Assembly: GCA_039105265.1 (NCBI GenBank)
Contig: JAPFFF010000017.1
Span: 1,054,001-1,118,000 of the forward strand
Reading direction: 5' to 3'
DNA: 64,000 nucleotides
Source of the DNA: Tritrichomonas musculus
Lineage: Eukaryota; Parabasalia; Tritrichomonadida; Tritrichomonadidae
A model generated the notes under the pieces. It did no database searches, was not told the DNA's origin, and saw only the letters and a program-made list of their open reading frames with translations. Positions 21,304 through 34,200 of the stretch are shown here, one piece after another. The position numbers were made by a program, and so were the translations under genes. The first letter of the stretch is position 1, and the number at the start of each line of letters is the position of its first letter.

Positions 21304-23656
21304 TATATATATATTCTATAGTTTATTGTTATTTTTGTGAAAGTTTGATTCAAATTATTAATATTTGTTTATCTTTAAAATCTATCTGCAAAAATTTAAT
21401 TAAATTTTATATATATATTATATGTTTTATATTAATTATAATATGTTAATATTAAATTTGATTTGTCCAGGAATTAGAGTTTCTGTACCTCTGTCTAAAG
21501 ATAAATAATTTATCTTTACTTTTTTTACATCACATTTTTATTAACGTAACATTTTAACGTAACTTTTTAAAAAATCAAAAATTTTGATGTAAATCAGTTA
21601 TTTATGTTTAAAACAATATTTTTATTCATAATCTAAAGATAAAAACTATTTTTCATTAACTCTTGCTAATTTTGATCAAAAAACTATGCTATTGCAGATG
21701 ATTATATCTGATAGATATAATTAGAAGCAAAATATCATAGAAAAAAAGGTTTTGTACATCGGTACTATTATAAAATAATTCAAATACATCGAATAAATAA
21801 ATCAAAACGATTTGGCCAATCATAATAAGTCGAAATAAAATCAGAATTTTATTATAAATATAAAGTGCCATTTTACACCATCAAAAGAATGATTAAAGAA
21901 ATATCAAAGTTTTAATTATTTATTAGCAATAATAAATGAAAAAAAATTATTTCTGCTTTATATTCATGCTTTATTTATTTTAATTGATTAAATTTTTGAA
22001 GATAAAAATATTTTTCAAAGAAAAAAATTAACGGAAAATTACATATGTATTTACATATGTAATTTCTATCGTCCTGTGTAATTACATTGTATATACAAAA
22101 AGTAAAGATTAGATAAATTTTACGTAATGAGAATTATATGGCTAAAAAAAGTATAAAAAAAGAAGAAAGATGAAATTATAATTAGTATCAACAATATTAA
22201 ATGTAAATTGCACTAATAAATTCTTTAAAAATACTAAAACGAATGAGCTATTGATAATAATTTTAAGTATTTTGGTGTTGAATAAGTAAATTAAAATTTT
22301 GTTCTGCTTTTTTATTATTCCACATAATTTTATTAAAAATTATATAAATGAAATCAGTTCGATTTGCGCATGGATTGAGAAATAATTTTCATTACCTCAA
22401 ATTATTTTTGGTGGAAAATTTGAGGTTAATTTAGTAAATGATATATAAACATCATCAAAAAACCTTAGGGTTTGTCGGAGCCTGATTTTTGATTTAGGTC
22501 TTTAAAAAGGAGCACGACTTTGGCGGTTATTGAAAATCGGCGTTTCGACTTCATATTGAAATATTATATAGTATATTGGTTTTTAAGCAAGTTTTATATA
22601 GACCAAAAAAAAATCAATCGTAGGGGAAAAACATTATTCATGTTTTAAAAATCTAAGTTATCAAAAAGTTTAACTTTTCAGAACTAACGTACGAATTTTA
22701 ATTCTAAACGTTTTTACAAGTTTGATAGAAGTGAATTTACTTATGTATTTAGTTATTTTGGAAATGAAATTTCATTATATTAAAGATAATAGTCTATTTT
22801 ATTATTAAAATTTAATAATAAAATATCATAGAACCTCCAAACATCATTAAAATACATAAATATCATAATTAATTGATTTTTTCTGCTGATAAATAATTAT
22901 ATTTGCTTGGTATGATTATATATAACAATTATTTGTTATTATTTTCCCGAAAACTTTGTAATTTTGACTCTTTAAGTAGAGAGATTAGTAAAAATCAATA
23001 GCAGTTTGTTCAAGAAATTTTTTTTGAAAACCTGTATCGAAAGAATTAAAGAGACCTGAAAATGAACTTTTTTTTGGTGACCCGAAAAACGAAAAAAAAT
23101 AAAAATAAACTTTACAAATTCCCACAATTTTTGATGGAACGATCATCTTTTTTGAGAGAAATCACGAAAAATTGAATTTTATCAAATTTGAATAAAAAGG
23201 TCATTTTTTGAATTAAAAGGTTAAAAAATAAAATACGATTTTCTTAAGTCATATTCATTTTAGAACTACTTGAACAAATTTATTGTTTTCTTTATTGAAA
23301 ATATATTATTTATTATTATTTTCTACTTATGAAGTTACGTATTTATCTTTTTTTAAGCCTTCAAAATATCCGTTATACCTCCTGAAAAAAGTCAATTTTT
23401 ACTAAATAAAATTTATTAAATATAAATATTAGAATTACAAAAATACTTTAATCAATGAAAGTTTCTCAAAGAATATTATTAGATTATTAATTTTCGTTTT
23501 AAGCCGAAAATAACAGATTTTTTATCAAAAAATTCAAACGAACAAAAAGAAAAAAGAATTAACAACCGTAAAAAAATTTACCTAGTATAATAGCATAACG
23601 ATTAACTTTTGATAAAAAGAATTATTTTTTTTTTTTTATTTATCTGATTAAAATTA
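21304..23656. other. Long AT-rich intergenic region
   Basis: About 2.3 kb contains no supportable gene. A small palindrome lies near 22036-22063 (attacatatgta and its complement). A slightly more GC-rich patch near 22440-22560 shows no further structure. The last 100 bases are probably the upstream region of the TCAF-like gene, but no clear initiator motif stands close to its start. Confidence 0.5.
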
Positions 23657-26344
23657 ATGGGGTGCTGCATATCAGTCCCTCAATCCACTCGCGTTGCACC
23701 TTCAAAAAAATCAACAAATAATAACACTATCAGGTTAAATCAGACAGATCTCCCTTCCAATGAAAATATTTTACACAATGAAGAAATGTTTATTTTTCCA
23801 AAACAAATAATGAGTGGCGTTTCACATATTCCACGCCCTTACGAAACAGACTTTGTTGTTTGTCTAACCGAAAATTCTTTTCCTCTTGCTATTTCACCAA
23901 CTTCATTTGACGATAAAGATAAATCACGAATAATCATGCCAATAGTGGGATTTTCCTTACATGAAAAAGGGAGAGTTGCTGTATTTGGAAATATTGAAAT
24001 ATTAACAGAATGCAAAGAAAATGCAGAATTTTCAGCTTTTTTTGAAAATTTATTGAGTTTTATTTCAGGCCCACGACCTTCTTCATCAATAATTTATCTT
24101 TTAGATGTTGATCCAGGCGATTCAGTTCTTCTTATCCACAATATAAACGGCTTAGGATATCATATTGAATCAGGGAAATCATCTGATAATCTTTCGCGTT
24201 ATGCATGCGTAATCACAATTGGAGGAACTTCTCATGGAAATCAATTGTACGATTATATTGTAAATGGAGGAGGAGTAATCGTTTGCTCTTCGTTCGATAC
24301 CCAAAAATTTATTCCATCACTTCCATTTCCATATATTGGACCTTCATCATTTAGCTTATCACAATTTCAGCAGAATACTTCGTCAACTACTAATATGCTT
24401 CTCCAACAATCTTCATCAAACTTAACGACGCCTATGTCTACACCATTAACTACTAATAACTTATTAACAAATTCAACTTCTAGCCATGGACAAGTTCTCA
24501 ATAAACAGGAGCAGACGTTTGAAAGTAAGCAACAGCAGCAGCAACAACAACAACAACTTTTAATGGACTATGTAAATAAATCTAATCACCGAGCAAATGC
24601 GTGGCTATCTCGATGCGGCCTCGGCATTTCAGATGCACACATTGTATTTCCTATTATACCAAAAGCTGTTATAAAAATCACTACAAAATCCCATGATCTT
24701 GAGCGGGCAAGCTTTCCTTTTGTTGTTGATTGTTATAAGAAAATTTTGCATTCTGAAAATATCGATACAATTGAATTTACAAATATTATCAATGATTTAC
24801 GATATAATATTCTTACCATAAACAGAGCTCAAAGCCATTTACTTGCAGAAATTTTAGATGAATCATTGTCTTTTTTGCAAGATACGAATTATATACAACC
24901 TGAAGGCCTTTTTTACTCTGATCTTCATGGAATGCTTGCTGTTTTATTATGTGATATTATTCGTAGTATAAATCCGCGAGAATTTACAACAAGAAATTTT
25001 AATTCAAATCTCTTTCCTGGTGATTTTGAAAGTGATCAAGATACTGTAAAAGATGCTTCTATCACTGTTTCTTTACGATCAGCTGAATGGCATTCAACAG
25101 GACTTTGGCTACCTGCAAGAACGATTGCTACAGTAACAGTAGTTTATGCATCGAACAGCAAATTAACAATTTCAAAAGAGGATTTTCGACCGAATTCACC
25201 GTTGAATGCAAATTCATCATCAGAATTACCGAATGATGCATTACCAAATCAAAAAAACGGACCAACAAACGAAACTACCACTAGCGAAAATGATAACTCA
25301 ATGTCTTTTGAAGACCTTTTTATTCAAATAGGTTCTCAATCAGAGTCTCTTCTTTCTTCACCTGGGCCTTGGAAAAGATGGCCAAATGTTGTTGTTACTT
25401 ATCCAATTACCGAGGACACATTTGAAATAAGCTCTCCTTTTGGCGGTCTTATATATATTAACGACGCATATTTTGCTCAATCTAGTTATTTTTCTTCAGA
25501 TATTTGTACAACTAACGAGAATGAAAATCAAAATAACGATTCCAAAACAAATCGTCCTCGCAAAATGATCATAAAATTTAGCAACGTTATCCGCTGCCCA
25601 TTTTTTTCGAGTACTGACCGTTGGAATGAAACAAAAGATAGCCAAGTTCCATGGTCTGAAATATCAACCAAATATTCAATTATTACACTTCCAACAGAAG
25701 CATTGAGAAAAATCAATAATCTCGAGCTAAAGGTCAAAATTATAGATAATATTATTAAAGAAATCCTTACTTTCTCATGCTATTCATTTCATCGTCGATT
25801 CAGACTTGTTTTTGATATCGATTCCCCAAAAACAGGATCAACATCATCATATCCCCTAGTTCTAAGTTATGATACACTTGATAGTTTTATCAATATTGAT
25901 ACACCATCTAGTGAGGTTTTTGCAATGATATTAAAAATAAGTATTGTCACGATTCCAGAAAATTCTCTCCATCCAAACGTAGAAGCTTCATTTGGTGCTC
26001 TAATTGCGTCTCATACTCTTCTTCGTATTTATTCTACTAAAGTTAAATCACCATATGAATTTATATATGGTCATATGACTCCAATTTTTAATGAATTATG
26101 GAACATTTACACTCGTAATGATAAAAAACTATTTCAGACCATCTTTGGGAGATTTCAGCATATTTGTAAATATGATCCTTTCCTTACAAATGAAGAATCT
26201 GTTCAATATATTGTTAGCGAAATGGAATCAATCACAGAGAAAAAGTTCCCTTCATTCTTAGAGGAAGCACTTCATCCTGGTGAAAATGAAGATGAACAAT
26301 TCCCCGAATATATTGTTGAAGAAGAAGAGGATGGAGCTGAATAA
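23657..26344 (+). CDS. Lipid-anchored TCAF/peptidase M60-like protein
   Basis: The protein has 895 residues. It begins MGCC, a strong N-myristoylation site (Gly2) next to cysteines that can be palmitoylated, so it is probably held on the inner face of a membrane. Residues about 60-240 look like the N-terminal domain of TRPM8 channel-associated factors: a GRVAVFG stretch and a glutamine-amidotransferase-like TIGGTSHG...VNGGGVIVCSS. A Gln-rich linker follows. WHSTGLWLPARTIATVTV near residue 477 and SPFGGLIYINDAY near 593 are hallmark segments of the M60-like part of that family. No HExxH zinc motif is present, so it is probably not an active peptidase. It ends in an acidic tail. The family call is from memory of motifs. 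Confidence 0.65.
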   Translation: MGCCISVPQSTRVAPSKKSTNNNTIRLNQTDLPSNENILHNEEMFIFPKQIMSGVSHIPRPYETDFVVCLTENSFPLAISPTSFDDKDKSRIIMPIVGFSLHEKGRVAVFGNIEILTECKENAEFSAFFENLLSFISGPRPSSSIIYLLDVDPGDSVLLIHNINGLGYHIESGKSSDNLSRYACVITIGGTSHGNQLYDYIVNGGGVIVCSSFDTQKFIPSLPFPYIGPSSFSLSQFQQNTSSTTNMLLQQSSSNLTTPMSTPLTTNNLLTNSTSSHGQVLNKQEQTFESKQQQQQQQQQLLMDYVNKSNHRANAWLSRCGLGISDAHIVFPIIPKAVIKITTKSHDLERASFPFVVDCYKKILHSENIDTIEFTNIINDLRYNILTINRAQSHLLAEILDESLSFLQDTNYIQPEGLFYSDLHGMLAVLLCDIIRSINPREFTTRNFNSNLFPGDFESDQDTVKDASITVSLRSAEWHSTGLWLPARTIATVTVVYASNSKLTISKEDFRPNSPLNANSSSELPNDALPNQKNGPTNETTTSENDNSMSFEDLFIQIGSQSESLLSSPGPWKRWPNVVVTYPITEDTFEISSPFGGLIYINDAYFAQSSYFSSDICTTNENENQNNDSKTNRPRKMIIKFSNVIRCPFFSSTDRWNETKDSQVPWSEISTKYSIITLPTEALRKINNLELKVKIIDNIIKEILTFSCYSFHRRFRLVFDIDSPKTGSTSSYPLVLSYDTLDSFINIDTPSSEVFAMILKISIVTIPENSLHPNVEASFGALIASHTLLRIYSTKVKSPYEFIYGHMTPIFNELWNIYTRNDKKLFQTIFGRFQHICKYDPFLTNEESVQYIVSEMESITEKKFPSFLEEALHPGENEDEQFPEYIVEEEEDGAE

Positions 26345-26854
26345 TTTTGTTTTTTACTTGATTGTTTATTATTTATGTGTGTGTGTTTATTATTGTTTTT
26401 ATAAAATAATATATCATGTAATCTTACTTTTACTTTACCATTTTAATATTTCGTTTAAGTATATTAATGAAACAATATCAAAGCCATATCAAAAAGAAAC
26501 TGTTGATTTGAAACATAAATATAAGATGAATATTATTTTAAATGAAAAAATGGTAAATTCTTTTTTAATTGCTTGATTTGGAAATTGTTTTAAAAATTAT
26601 ATAAAAATTGTTCTTTATATTGGTGTTAAATTGATTTATTTCACTACTGAAAAATAATATTTATTTAAGAATAGCTTCATAAGCAAAAAATAAACTAATT
26701 TAATTTATTTGCGTAAGTAACTGAATAACTAAAAAGATGATAAGGAACGTAAGATTTCTTTATTAAAAAAAAAAAAAAAGATATGATTTTTACGAAATCA
26801 TAATCTAAACTCTTAAAATACATAAAAAATAAAATAGAATAAAATTATTTTCAA
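26345..26854. other. AT-rich region between convergent genes
   Basis: About 510 bases separate the ends of two convergent genes. It is AT-rich with short A and T runs and presumably holds both 3' ends. A short frame overlapping the upstream gene is a shadow. Nothing else is seen. Confidence 0.5.
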
Positions 26855-27544
26855 TTAGCAGGAATCATAAGGAAGATTGTTTTCAGTTCCCCATTTTTTC
26901 AGTATTTCAACAGAATTTGGAGGTGCTGATTCGACAGCTTTTCTGATGATAACTGATCCTACCATATTAAATGTATAAGGAGAAAGTAAGCGAAGTCTTT
27001 CTACCTCTTTCTTCAAAAATTGTTCAATAACATCTTCCCCTGATTTAGTTTTGGCCCAAAATCTATTATCAATAATATCAGAAAAAGTACTGTGATAAAG
27101 ATCTAGTACATCAGCAATAAGCATATCACAAAAATTGACCATTTCGGGAGATAACGATCTTTTCTTAATCAGCTCAGCACAAAGATAAAGCTCGTTGTGA
27201 AGTAGAGTTGACTTTGTAAGTGAAGGATGCGATAAAATATGAAGCATCTCTCGCTGGCATGCCAATAGAAAAGCTCTTATTAGCATTTGATAGAGAAAAG
27301 GAGTATCGCAATCAATATCAAGTGCGTTCTGTAGAAACTGGCAGGTAGTAGATGGGATAACATTAACATTGAGCTCAAATAATGGGAGCTGTTCATTAAC
27401 AAATTGGTTATAAAGCTTGAAAAGTTCAAAATTAAAAGTTTCTTTTCCTCGATCATAATTCGGCTTATAAATTGGTACAGGATTCGATATTTGCCAATCA
27501 CGAGGAATTGGTGTTCCATTATTCTTGATGTTTGATTCAGTCAT
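26855..27544 (-). CDS. Conserved-looking helical protein of unknown function
   Basis: The protein has 229 residues. It has a polar start, then mostly helix-forming sequence with balanced composition, for example ELYLCAELIKKRSLSPEMVN and a final IIRKAVESAPPNSVEILKKW. There is no signal peptide, membrane segment or known motif. The start ATG has a TCATT initiator 13 bases upstream, which supports both gene and start. It is convergent with the TCAF-like gene and divergent from the large repeat protein gene. I do not recognise it. Confidence 0.65.
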   Translation of the reverse strand: MTESNIKNNGTPIPRDWQISNPVPIYKPNYDRGKETFNFELFKLYNQFVNEQLPLFELNVNVIPSTTCQFLQNALDIDCDTPFLYQMLIRAFLLACQREMLHILSHPSLTKSTLLHNELYLCAELIKKRSLSPEMVNFCDMLIADVLDLYHSTFSDIIDNRFWAKTKSGEDVIEQFLKKEVERLRLLSPYTFNMVGSVIIRKAVESAPPNSVEILKKWGTENNLPYDSC

Positions 27545-28215
27545 CTGAAACTTTAATGATAAATAAAATAAAAATATTTTTTAAAGAAAACTTAATCGGC
27601 ATGGTCTATATCAACCATTATATTCAAATAATTAACGATTTTTATTTAAACATACTTTTTTCAATGCGAAATATTAATATTGAGAGAATTATTTGACTCT
27701 TATTTTTTGTCCAGTTACCCATTCATAAAATTATTTTAAACATAAAATAATGACTTATTTATAATTAAGGAAAAAAGTAAATATATTTTCTAGGATTAAT
27801 AATCTTTACTAATGTTTTCTTTGTGTTGAATAAAGATTAATATTTTAAAATTGTGATTTAAGCAATGAATATTGCAATTACTCGTTCAATATTATGTTTT
27901 GCTAGTAAATTCATCATTGTTTATTAATGTGCATATACTAATAATTTTTTTTTTTTCTCTTTTCATAAAAATCTGATTTTGTTCTGCAGTTAATCTTTTT
28001 AAAAAATTATTTTCTTTTTTAATTTTTTTTGAGGAAATAAATATAAATACACACCAAATAAAATAACAATTCAAAAAAACTACTTATTCAATTTCGAAAA
28101 AAACTCAATCCGTTTTTTGAATATATCAAACAATTTATTTGTTAGCTATATAACTTTTTGACTTGAACTTTTTTATATAATTTAAATTAATTTAAAATAA
28201 TTTTTATAAAAAGGT
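27545..28215. other. Intergenic region between divergent genes
   Basis: About 670 bases separate the divergent 229-aa and 2061-aa genes and presumably hold both promoters. It is AT-rich. Beyond the initiator at 27555 no clear motif is seen. Confidence 0.45.
27555..27559 (-). promoter_or_regulatory. Initiator (Inr) motif TCATT
   Basis: On the minus strand the sequence reads ATCATTAAAG, with the A of TCA 13 bases before the start codon of the 229-aa gene. This matches the trichomonad initiator, whose A is the transcription start and lies within about 20 bases of the ATG. The motif is short, so chance occurrence in AT-rich DNA is possible. Confidence 0.5.
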
Positions 28216-31200
28216 ATGTCTTCCAAGCGACAAAATGCAAACAATACTTCATCATCGCATTTAACAAAGACATCAGAAGAGTTATCTCCTGTTGCACGTG
28301 GGTCACCTTCTAACAGGCCAAGAATTCCTTCAATACCAATAAGTACGATGAAAAATTCGTCAAAGCAGCAAAAACCTTCTAGCTCAAGAAGTACAACCAA
28401 AAAGAAGATGGACTCTATGCTTGAAATGAAAAAAGGATACAATAACAATATGAAATCGCATACTTCTAATTTAGCTCAATCTCTTTTTGATTTATCATTA
28501 GGGTTACGTTCTTTACCTGAAGTTCTCGATCAAATCAACTGTTTTCGTCGCCAAGCTCCTTTGTACAAGTATCGATATATTGGAGTTGTCGATCTTTTGA
28601 ATGCATCAGTAAATTGCCCTCCAGATGTTCAGCTTTCATTACTTCAAATAGCCAAAGAAATGATTAAAATAGGTAATCCAATATCTCAAAAAATTCTCAA
28701 TACTTTTATTCGATATTCAAATTTTCTTGTTACCTCGCATTCATGCTTTATTTCATATGGATCAGACCAAGATAAGCCATTAAGAAAGTTAGGAAGAATT
28801 GTCGATACATTTCACTATGCTCTCAACCATCCTTTAGAAGGCACTATTGGCACTTTAACAACTCACGAAATAGAGCAATTAATCAAAAGTGACGAAGATG
28901 ATAGCTCCCAATCAAAAAGTACTATTAATGATTACAGAAAATTTTCTTCAAATACTTCGTTAAAAGTATCCCCCAAATCACCTTCCAAGTCACCATCAAA
29001 ATCGCCATCAAAGTCGCCAGTAAGATCTGCTACTAATTTCAATCCGAAACAGCGGACAAGTCCTGAGCGTTCACCGAGATCATCAACATCGTTGCTTTCA
29101 AGACCAAAACCCAAAATTGCTCCAACATCATCAGCAAATTCAAAATCACGAAAATCTCCATCAGCAGTAAAAGCCTCATCTTCTTCTAAATTAACAAAGA
29201 TGAAAAGTAATCCCACAAATTGCGAATCAAAAATAAATTCGAACAGTCCTGATGCATATTCTCCAAGTGCTAAAACAAGTAGAAGTACAAAACCAAAACC
29301 AAAACAAAATCAATCACCATCAAGATTAAATTATAGCAACATGAACTTTCCTGATGAAATTAAATATAGGAAAAGATCTTATTCAAAGGCAAGTGTAAGT
29401 AATAATAGTATATCCAGTTTTAATAAATTAAATAATAACAATTGTAATACAAGAAGGCAATTATCCAATAATAAGTCCAAAGAAAGGAGAGTAAGTAAGG
29501 ATGATATTTCTTCACGAATTTCATCTAAAAATGACGCCACCAGGCAAAGCTTTTATAGTATTCCTTCAAAACAGTTTAATGGGCTTGATTTATTAACTGA
29601 CGACTCATATACAAATTCTTCAGACAGCATCCCAATCCCAAATCCAGACCATTTTCCAAACCCAGGCCCCAGCCCAATTTCTAGTCCTCAATTTACAGAA
29701 TCTTCATTAACAAGTGAAAGCTTAATGCAAGAAGACTTAAATGATTATATGCATTCAAATGATATCCACTATTTGAAAAGGAAAAAAGATAAAAAAGAAT
29801 TTGAGTTTGATTTAAATGAAGAAGAAAATGATTCCGAAACTGTTTTTGAAGTTATTAAAAAAGAAATAAGAGAGATAAATGAAAGAAGAACTCAAATTGA
29901 ACAGAACAGAGGCAAAATTGCCGAATCTCCAAAAGAAGAAGATTATGAATACACTCCAGATATTGAAAAAGATGAATCACCTAATGTTGATAGTAAAGAA
30001 GATCCAATTGAATCTGAACCGAAAGAAGATGCCTTTGAAATGGAAAATGATCAAGAAAGCCAAATATTAGAAAATCAAAATGATCAGATAAGCGCTGAAG
30101 TTCAAAGGGAAGAAATGGAAGATGAAGTTAAAGATGAACCATCAAAAGAAGAAATTAATTCTGAGACAATTAAAATAGGATCACCAAATGAAAAAATTAA
30201 TGATAATACTAAGACTGAAGTCTCAAAGATAGAGAGAGAAATAAATGAAGCAACTCCAAATTTCCAAGAAAAGGATATCACAAATTTGCATGCCAATGAA
30301 GAGTCTGTTAATGTTGAGCATAAAGAGGAGGTAATAAAGGCTGAGCATAAAAAAGATCAAGTTATAATTGAACAAAAAGAAGAACCAGTTAAAATTGAAC
30401 AAAAAGAAGAACCAGTTAAAATTGAACAAAAAGAAGAACCAGTTAAAATTGAACAAAAAGAAGAACCAATTAAAATTGAACAAAAAGAAGAACCAATTAA
30501 AATTGAACAAAAAGAAGAACCAGTTAAAATTGAACAAAAAGAAGAACCAGTTAAAATTGAACAAAAAGAAGAACCAATTAAAGTTGAACAAAAAGAAGAA
30601 CCAGTTAAAATTGAACAAAAAGAAGAACCAGTTAAAATTGAACAAAAAGAAGAACCAGTTAAAATTGAACAAAAAGAAGAACCAGTTAAAATTGAACAAA
30701 AAGAAGAACCAGTTAAAATTGAACAAAAAGAAGAACCAGTTAAAATTGAACAAAAAGAAGAACCAGTTAAAATTGAACAAAAAGAAGAACCAGTTAAAAT
30801 TGAACAAAAAGAAGAACCAGTTAAAGTTGAACAAAAAGAAGAACCAGTTAAAATTGAACAAAAAGAAGAACCAGTTAAAATTGAACAAAAAGAAGAACCA
30901 GTTAAAATTGAACAAAAAGAAGAACCAGTTAAAATTGAACAAAAAGAAGAACCAGTTAAAATTGAACAAAAAGAAGAACCAGTTAAAATTGAACAAAAAG
31001 AAGAACCAATTAAAATTGAACAAAAAGAAGAACCAATTAAAATTGAACAAAAAGAAGAACCAGTTAAAATTGAACAAAAAGAAGAACCAGTTAAAATTGA
31101 ACAAAAAGAAGAACCAATTAAAATTGAACAAAAAGAAGAACCAGTTAAAATTGAACAAAAAGAAGAACCAGTTAAAATTGAACAAAAAGAAGAACCAGTT

Positions 31201-34200
31201 AAAATTGAACAAAAAGAAGAACCAGTTAAAATTGAACAAAAAGAAGAACCAGTTAAAATTGAACAAAAAGAAGAACCAGTTAAAATTGAACAAAAAGAAG
31301 AACCAGTTAAAATTGAACAAAAAGAAGAACCAGTTAAAATTGAACAAAAAGAAGAACCAATTAAAATTGAACAAAAAGAAGAACCAGTTAAAATTGAACA
31401 AAAAGAAGAACCAGTTAAAATTGAACAAAAAGAAGAACCAATTAAAATTGAACAAAAAGAAGAACCAGTTAAAATTGAACAAAAAGAAGAACCAGTTAAA
31501 ATTGAACAAAAAGAAGAACCAGTTAAAATTGAACAAAAAGAAGAACCAGTTAAAGTTGAACAAAAAGAAGAACCAGTTAAAATTGAACAAAAAGAAGAAC
31601 CAGTTAAAATTGAACAAAAAGAAGAACCAATTAAAATTGAACAAAAAGAAGAACCAGTTAAAATTGAACAAAAAGAAGAACCAGTTAAAATTGAACAAAA
31701 AGAAGAACCAATTAAAATTGAACAAAAAGAAGAACCAGTTAAAATTGAACAAAAAGAAGAACCAGTTAAAATTGAACAAAAAGAAGAACCAGTTAAAATT
31801 GAACAAAAAGAAGAACCAGTTAAAATTGAACAAAAAGAAGAACCAGTTAAAATTGAACAAAAAGAAGAACCAGTTAAAATTGAACAAAAAGAAGAACCAG
31901 TTAAAATTGAACAAAAAGAAGAACCAGTTAAAATTGAACAAAAAGAAGAACCAATTAAAATTGAACAAAAAGAAGAACCAGTTAAAATTGAACAAAAAGA
32001 AGAACCAGTTAAAATTGAACAAAAAGAAGAACCAATTAAAATTGAACAAAAAGAAGAACCAGTTAAAATTGAACAAAAAGAAGAACCAGTTAAAATTGAA
32101 CAAAAAGAAGAACCAATTAAAATTGAACAAAAAGAAGAACCAATTAAAATTGAACAAAAAGAAGAACCAGTTAAAATTGAACAAAAAGAAGAACCAGTTA
32201 AAATTGAACAAAAAGAAGAACCAATTAAAGTTGAACAAAAAGAAGAACCAGTTAAAATTGAACAAAAAGAAGAACCAGTTAAAATTGAACAAAAAGAAGA
32301 ACCAGTTAAAATTGAACAAAAAGAAGAACCAGTTAAAATTGAACAAAAAGAAGAACCAGTTAAAATTGAACAAAAAGAAGAACCAGTTAAAATTGAACAA
32401 AAAGAAGAACCAGTTAAAATTGAACAAAAAGAAGAACCAGTTAAAATTGAACAAAAAGAAGAACCAGTTAAAGTTGAACAAAAAGAAGAACCAGTTAAAA
32501 TTGAACAAAAAGAAGAACCAGTTAAAATTGAACAAAAAGAAGAACCAGTTAAAATTGAACAAAAAGAAGAACCAGTTAAAATTGAACAAAAAGAAGAACC
32601 AGTTAAAATTGAACAAAAAGAAGAACCAATTAAAATTGAACAAAAAGAAGAACCAATTAAAATTGAACAAAAAGAAGAACCAGTTAAAATTGAACAAAAA
32701 GAAGAACCAGTTAAAATTGAACAAAAAGAAGAACCAATTAAAATTGAACAAAAAGAAGAACCAGTTAAAATTGAACAAAAAGAAGAACCAGTTAAAATTG
32801 AACAAAAAGAAGAACCAGTTAAAATTGAACAAAAAGAAGAACCAGTTAAAATTGAACAAAAAGAAGAACCAGTTAAAATTGAACAAAAAGAAGAACCAGT
32901 TAAAATTGAACAAAAAGAAGAACCAGTTAAAATTGAACAAAAAGAAGAACCAGTTAAAATTGAACAAAAAGAAGAACCAATTAAAATTGAACAAAAAGAA
33001 GAACCAGTTAAAATTGAACAAAAAGAAGAACCAGTTAAAATTGAACAAAAAGAAGAACCAATTAAAATTGAACAAAAAGAAGAACCAGTTAAAATTGAAC
33101 AAAAAGAAGAACCAGTTAAAATTGAACAAAAAGAAGAACCAATTAAAATTGAACAAAAAGAAGAACCAGTTAAAGTTGAACAAAAAGAAGAACCAGTTAA
33201 AATTGAACAAAAAGAAGAACCAGTTAAAATTGAACAAAAAGAAGAACCAATTAAAATTGAACAAAAAGAAGAACCAGTTAAAATTGAACAAAAAGAAGAA
33301 CCAGTTAAAATTGAACAAAAAGAAGAACCAATTAAAATTGAACAAAAAGAAGAACCAGTTAAAATTGAACAAAAAGAAGAACCAGTTAAAATTGAACAAA
33401 AAGAAGAACCAGTTAAAATTGAACAAAAAGAAGAACCAGTTAAAATTGAACAAAAAGAAGAACCAGTTAAAATTGAACAAAAAGAAGAACCAACTATAAT
33501 TGAACATGAAGAAGAGCCGCCAGTTCCTGAAGCTCCAAAAGAAAGCGGCGGACGAGAAATTTCGATTTCAAAGGAAGCCGTTTTGCATGAAAGGATGCAG
33601 TCAGAGCCGCAATTTTTGAGTCCATCTGGCTCTCGCGATGCAGAAGAGCCACAAAAAGCGCAAAACGAAAGCAATCCAGCGAACAACGTTTTCACATTAA
33701 ATGAGATTAATCAAGATTCTGCAATTCGATTAGTCTCCACCAGCACAGATAGTCAGATTGACTACAGGTTGTTGATTCCACCTAAATTTGACAATGTCGA
33801 GAATGAGTGTTCTGATGAGATCATTGAAATTCAACCATCACATTTTCCAAAAACTAAGCAAAGAAGCGAATTCCATCTTCTTCGTGATTGCAAAGAAGGA
33901 AAGAACAATTATAATGGCAACAACGACGGTGAAGATGCAAATGATCAAGATCAGAAAAAACAACTTTTGAAGAACAACCTACCTCGACAGCAAAATAGTC
34001 CAAAAATGCAGCTAGAAAGACAAAGACAATTGATACCTAGAGCTCGTCGTTTAAACAACACTGAAGATTCATCAAAGAATAATTTATCTAATATGAATAA
34101 AAGAGCTCCAAGTTTATTTGCCAAGTTCATCAAATCAAATGAAGACTACTCAGTAAGATCAAAAAGAGGTCTTACTTCATTTGAGAAAATGGATGGTGAA

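Noticed and set aside
30370-33497. Possible CRISPR array
   Set aside because: Units abut directly with no spacers and encode protein in frame.
30223-33695. Very long open frames on both strands and in another plus frame over the minisatellite
   Set aside because: The 27-bp unit has no stop in several frames, so they are all open by construction. Only the frame joined to non-repetitive coding sequence at both ends is a gene.
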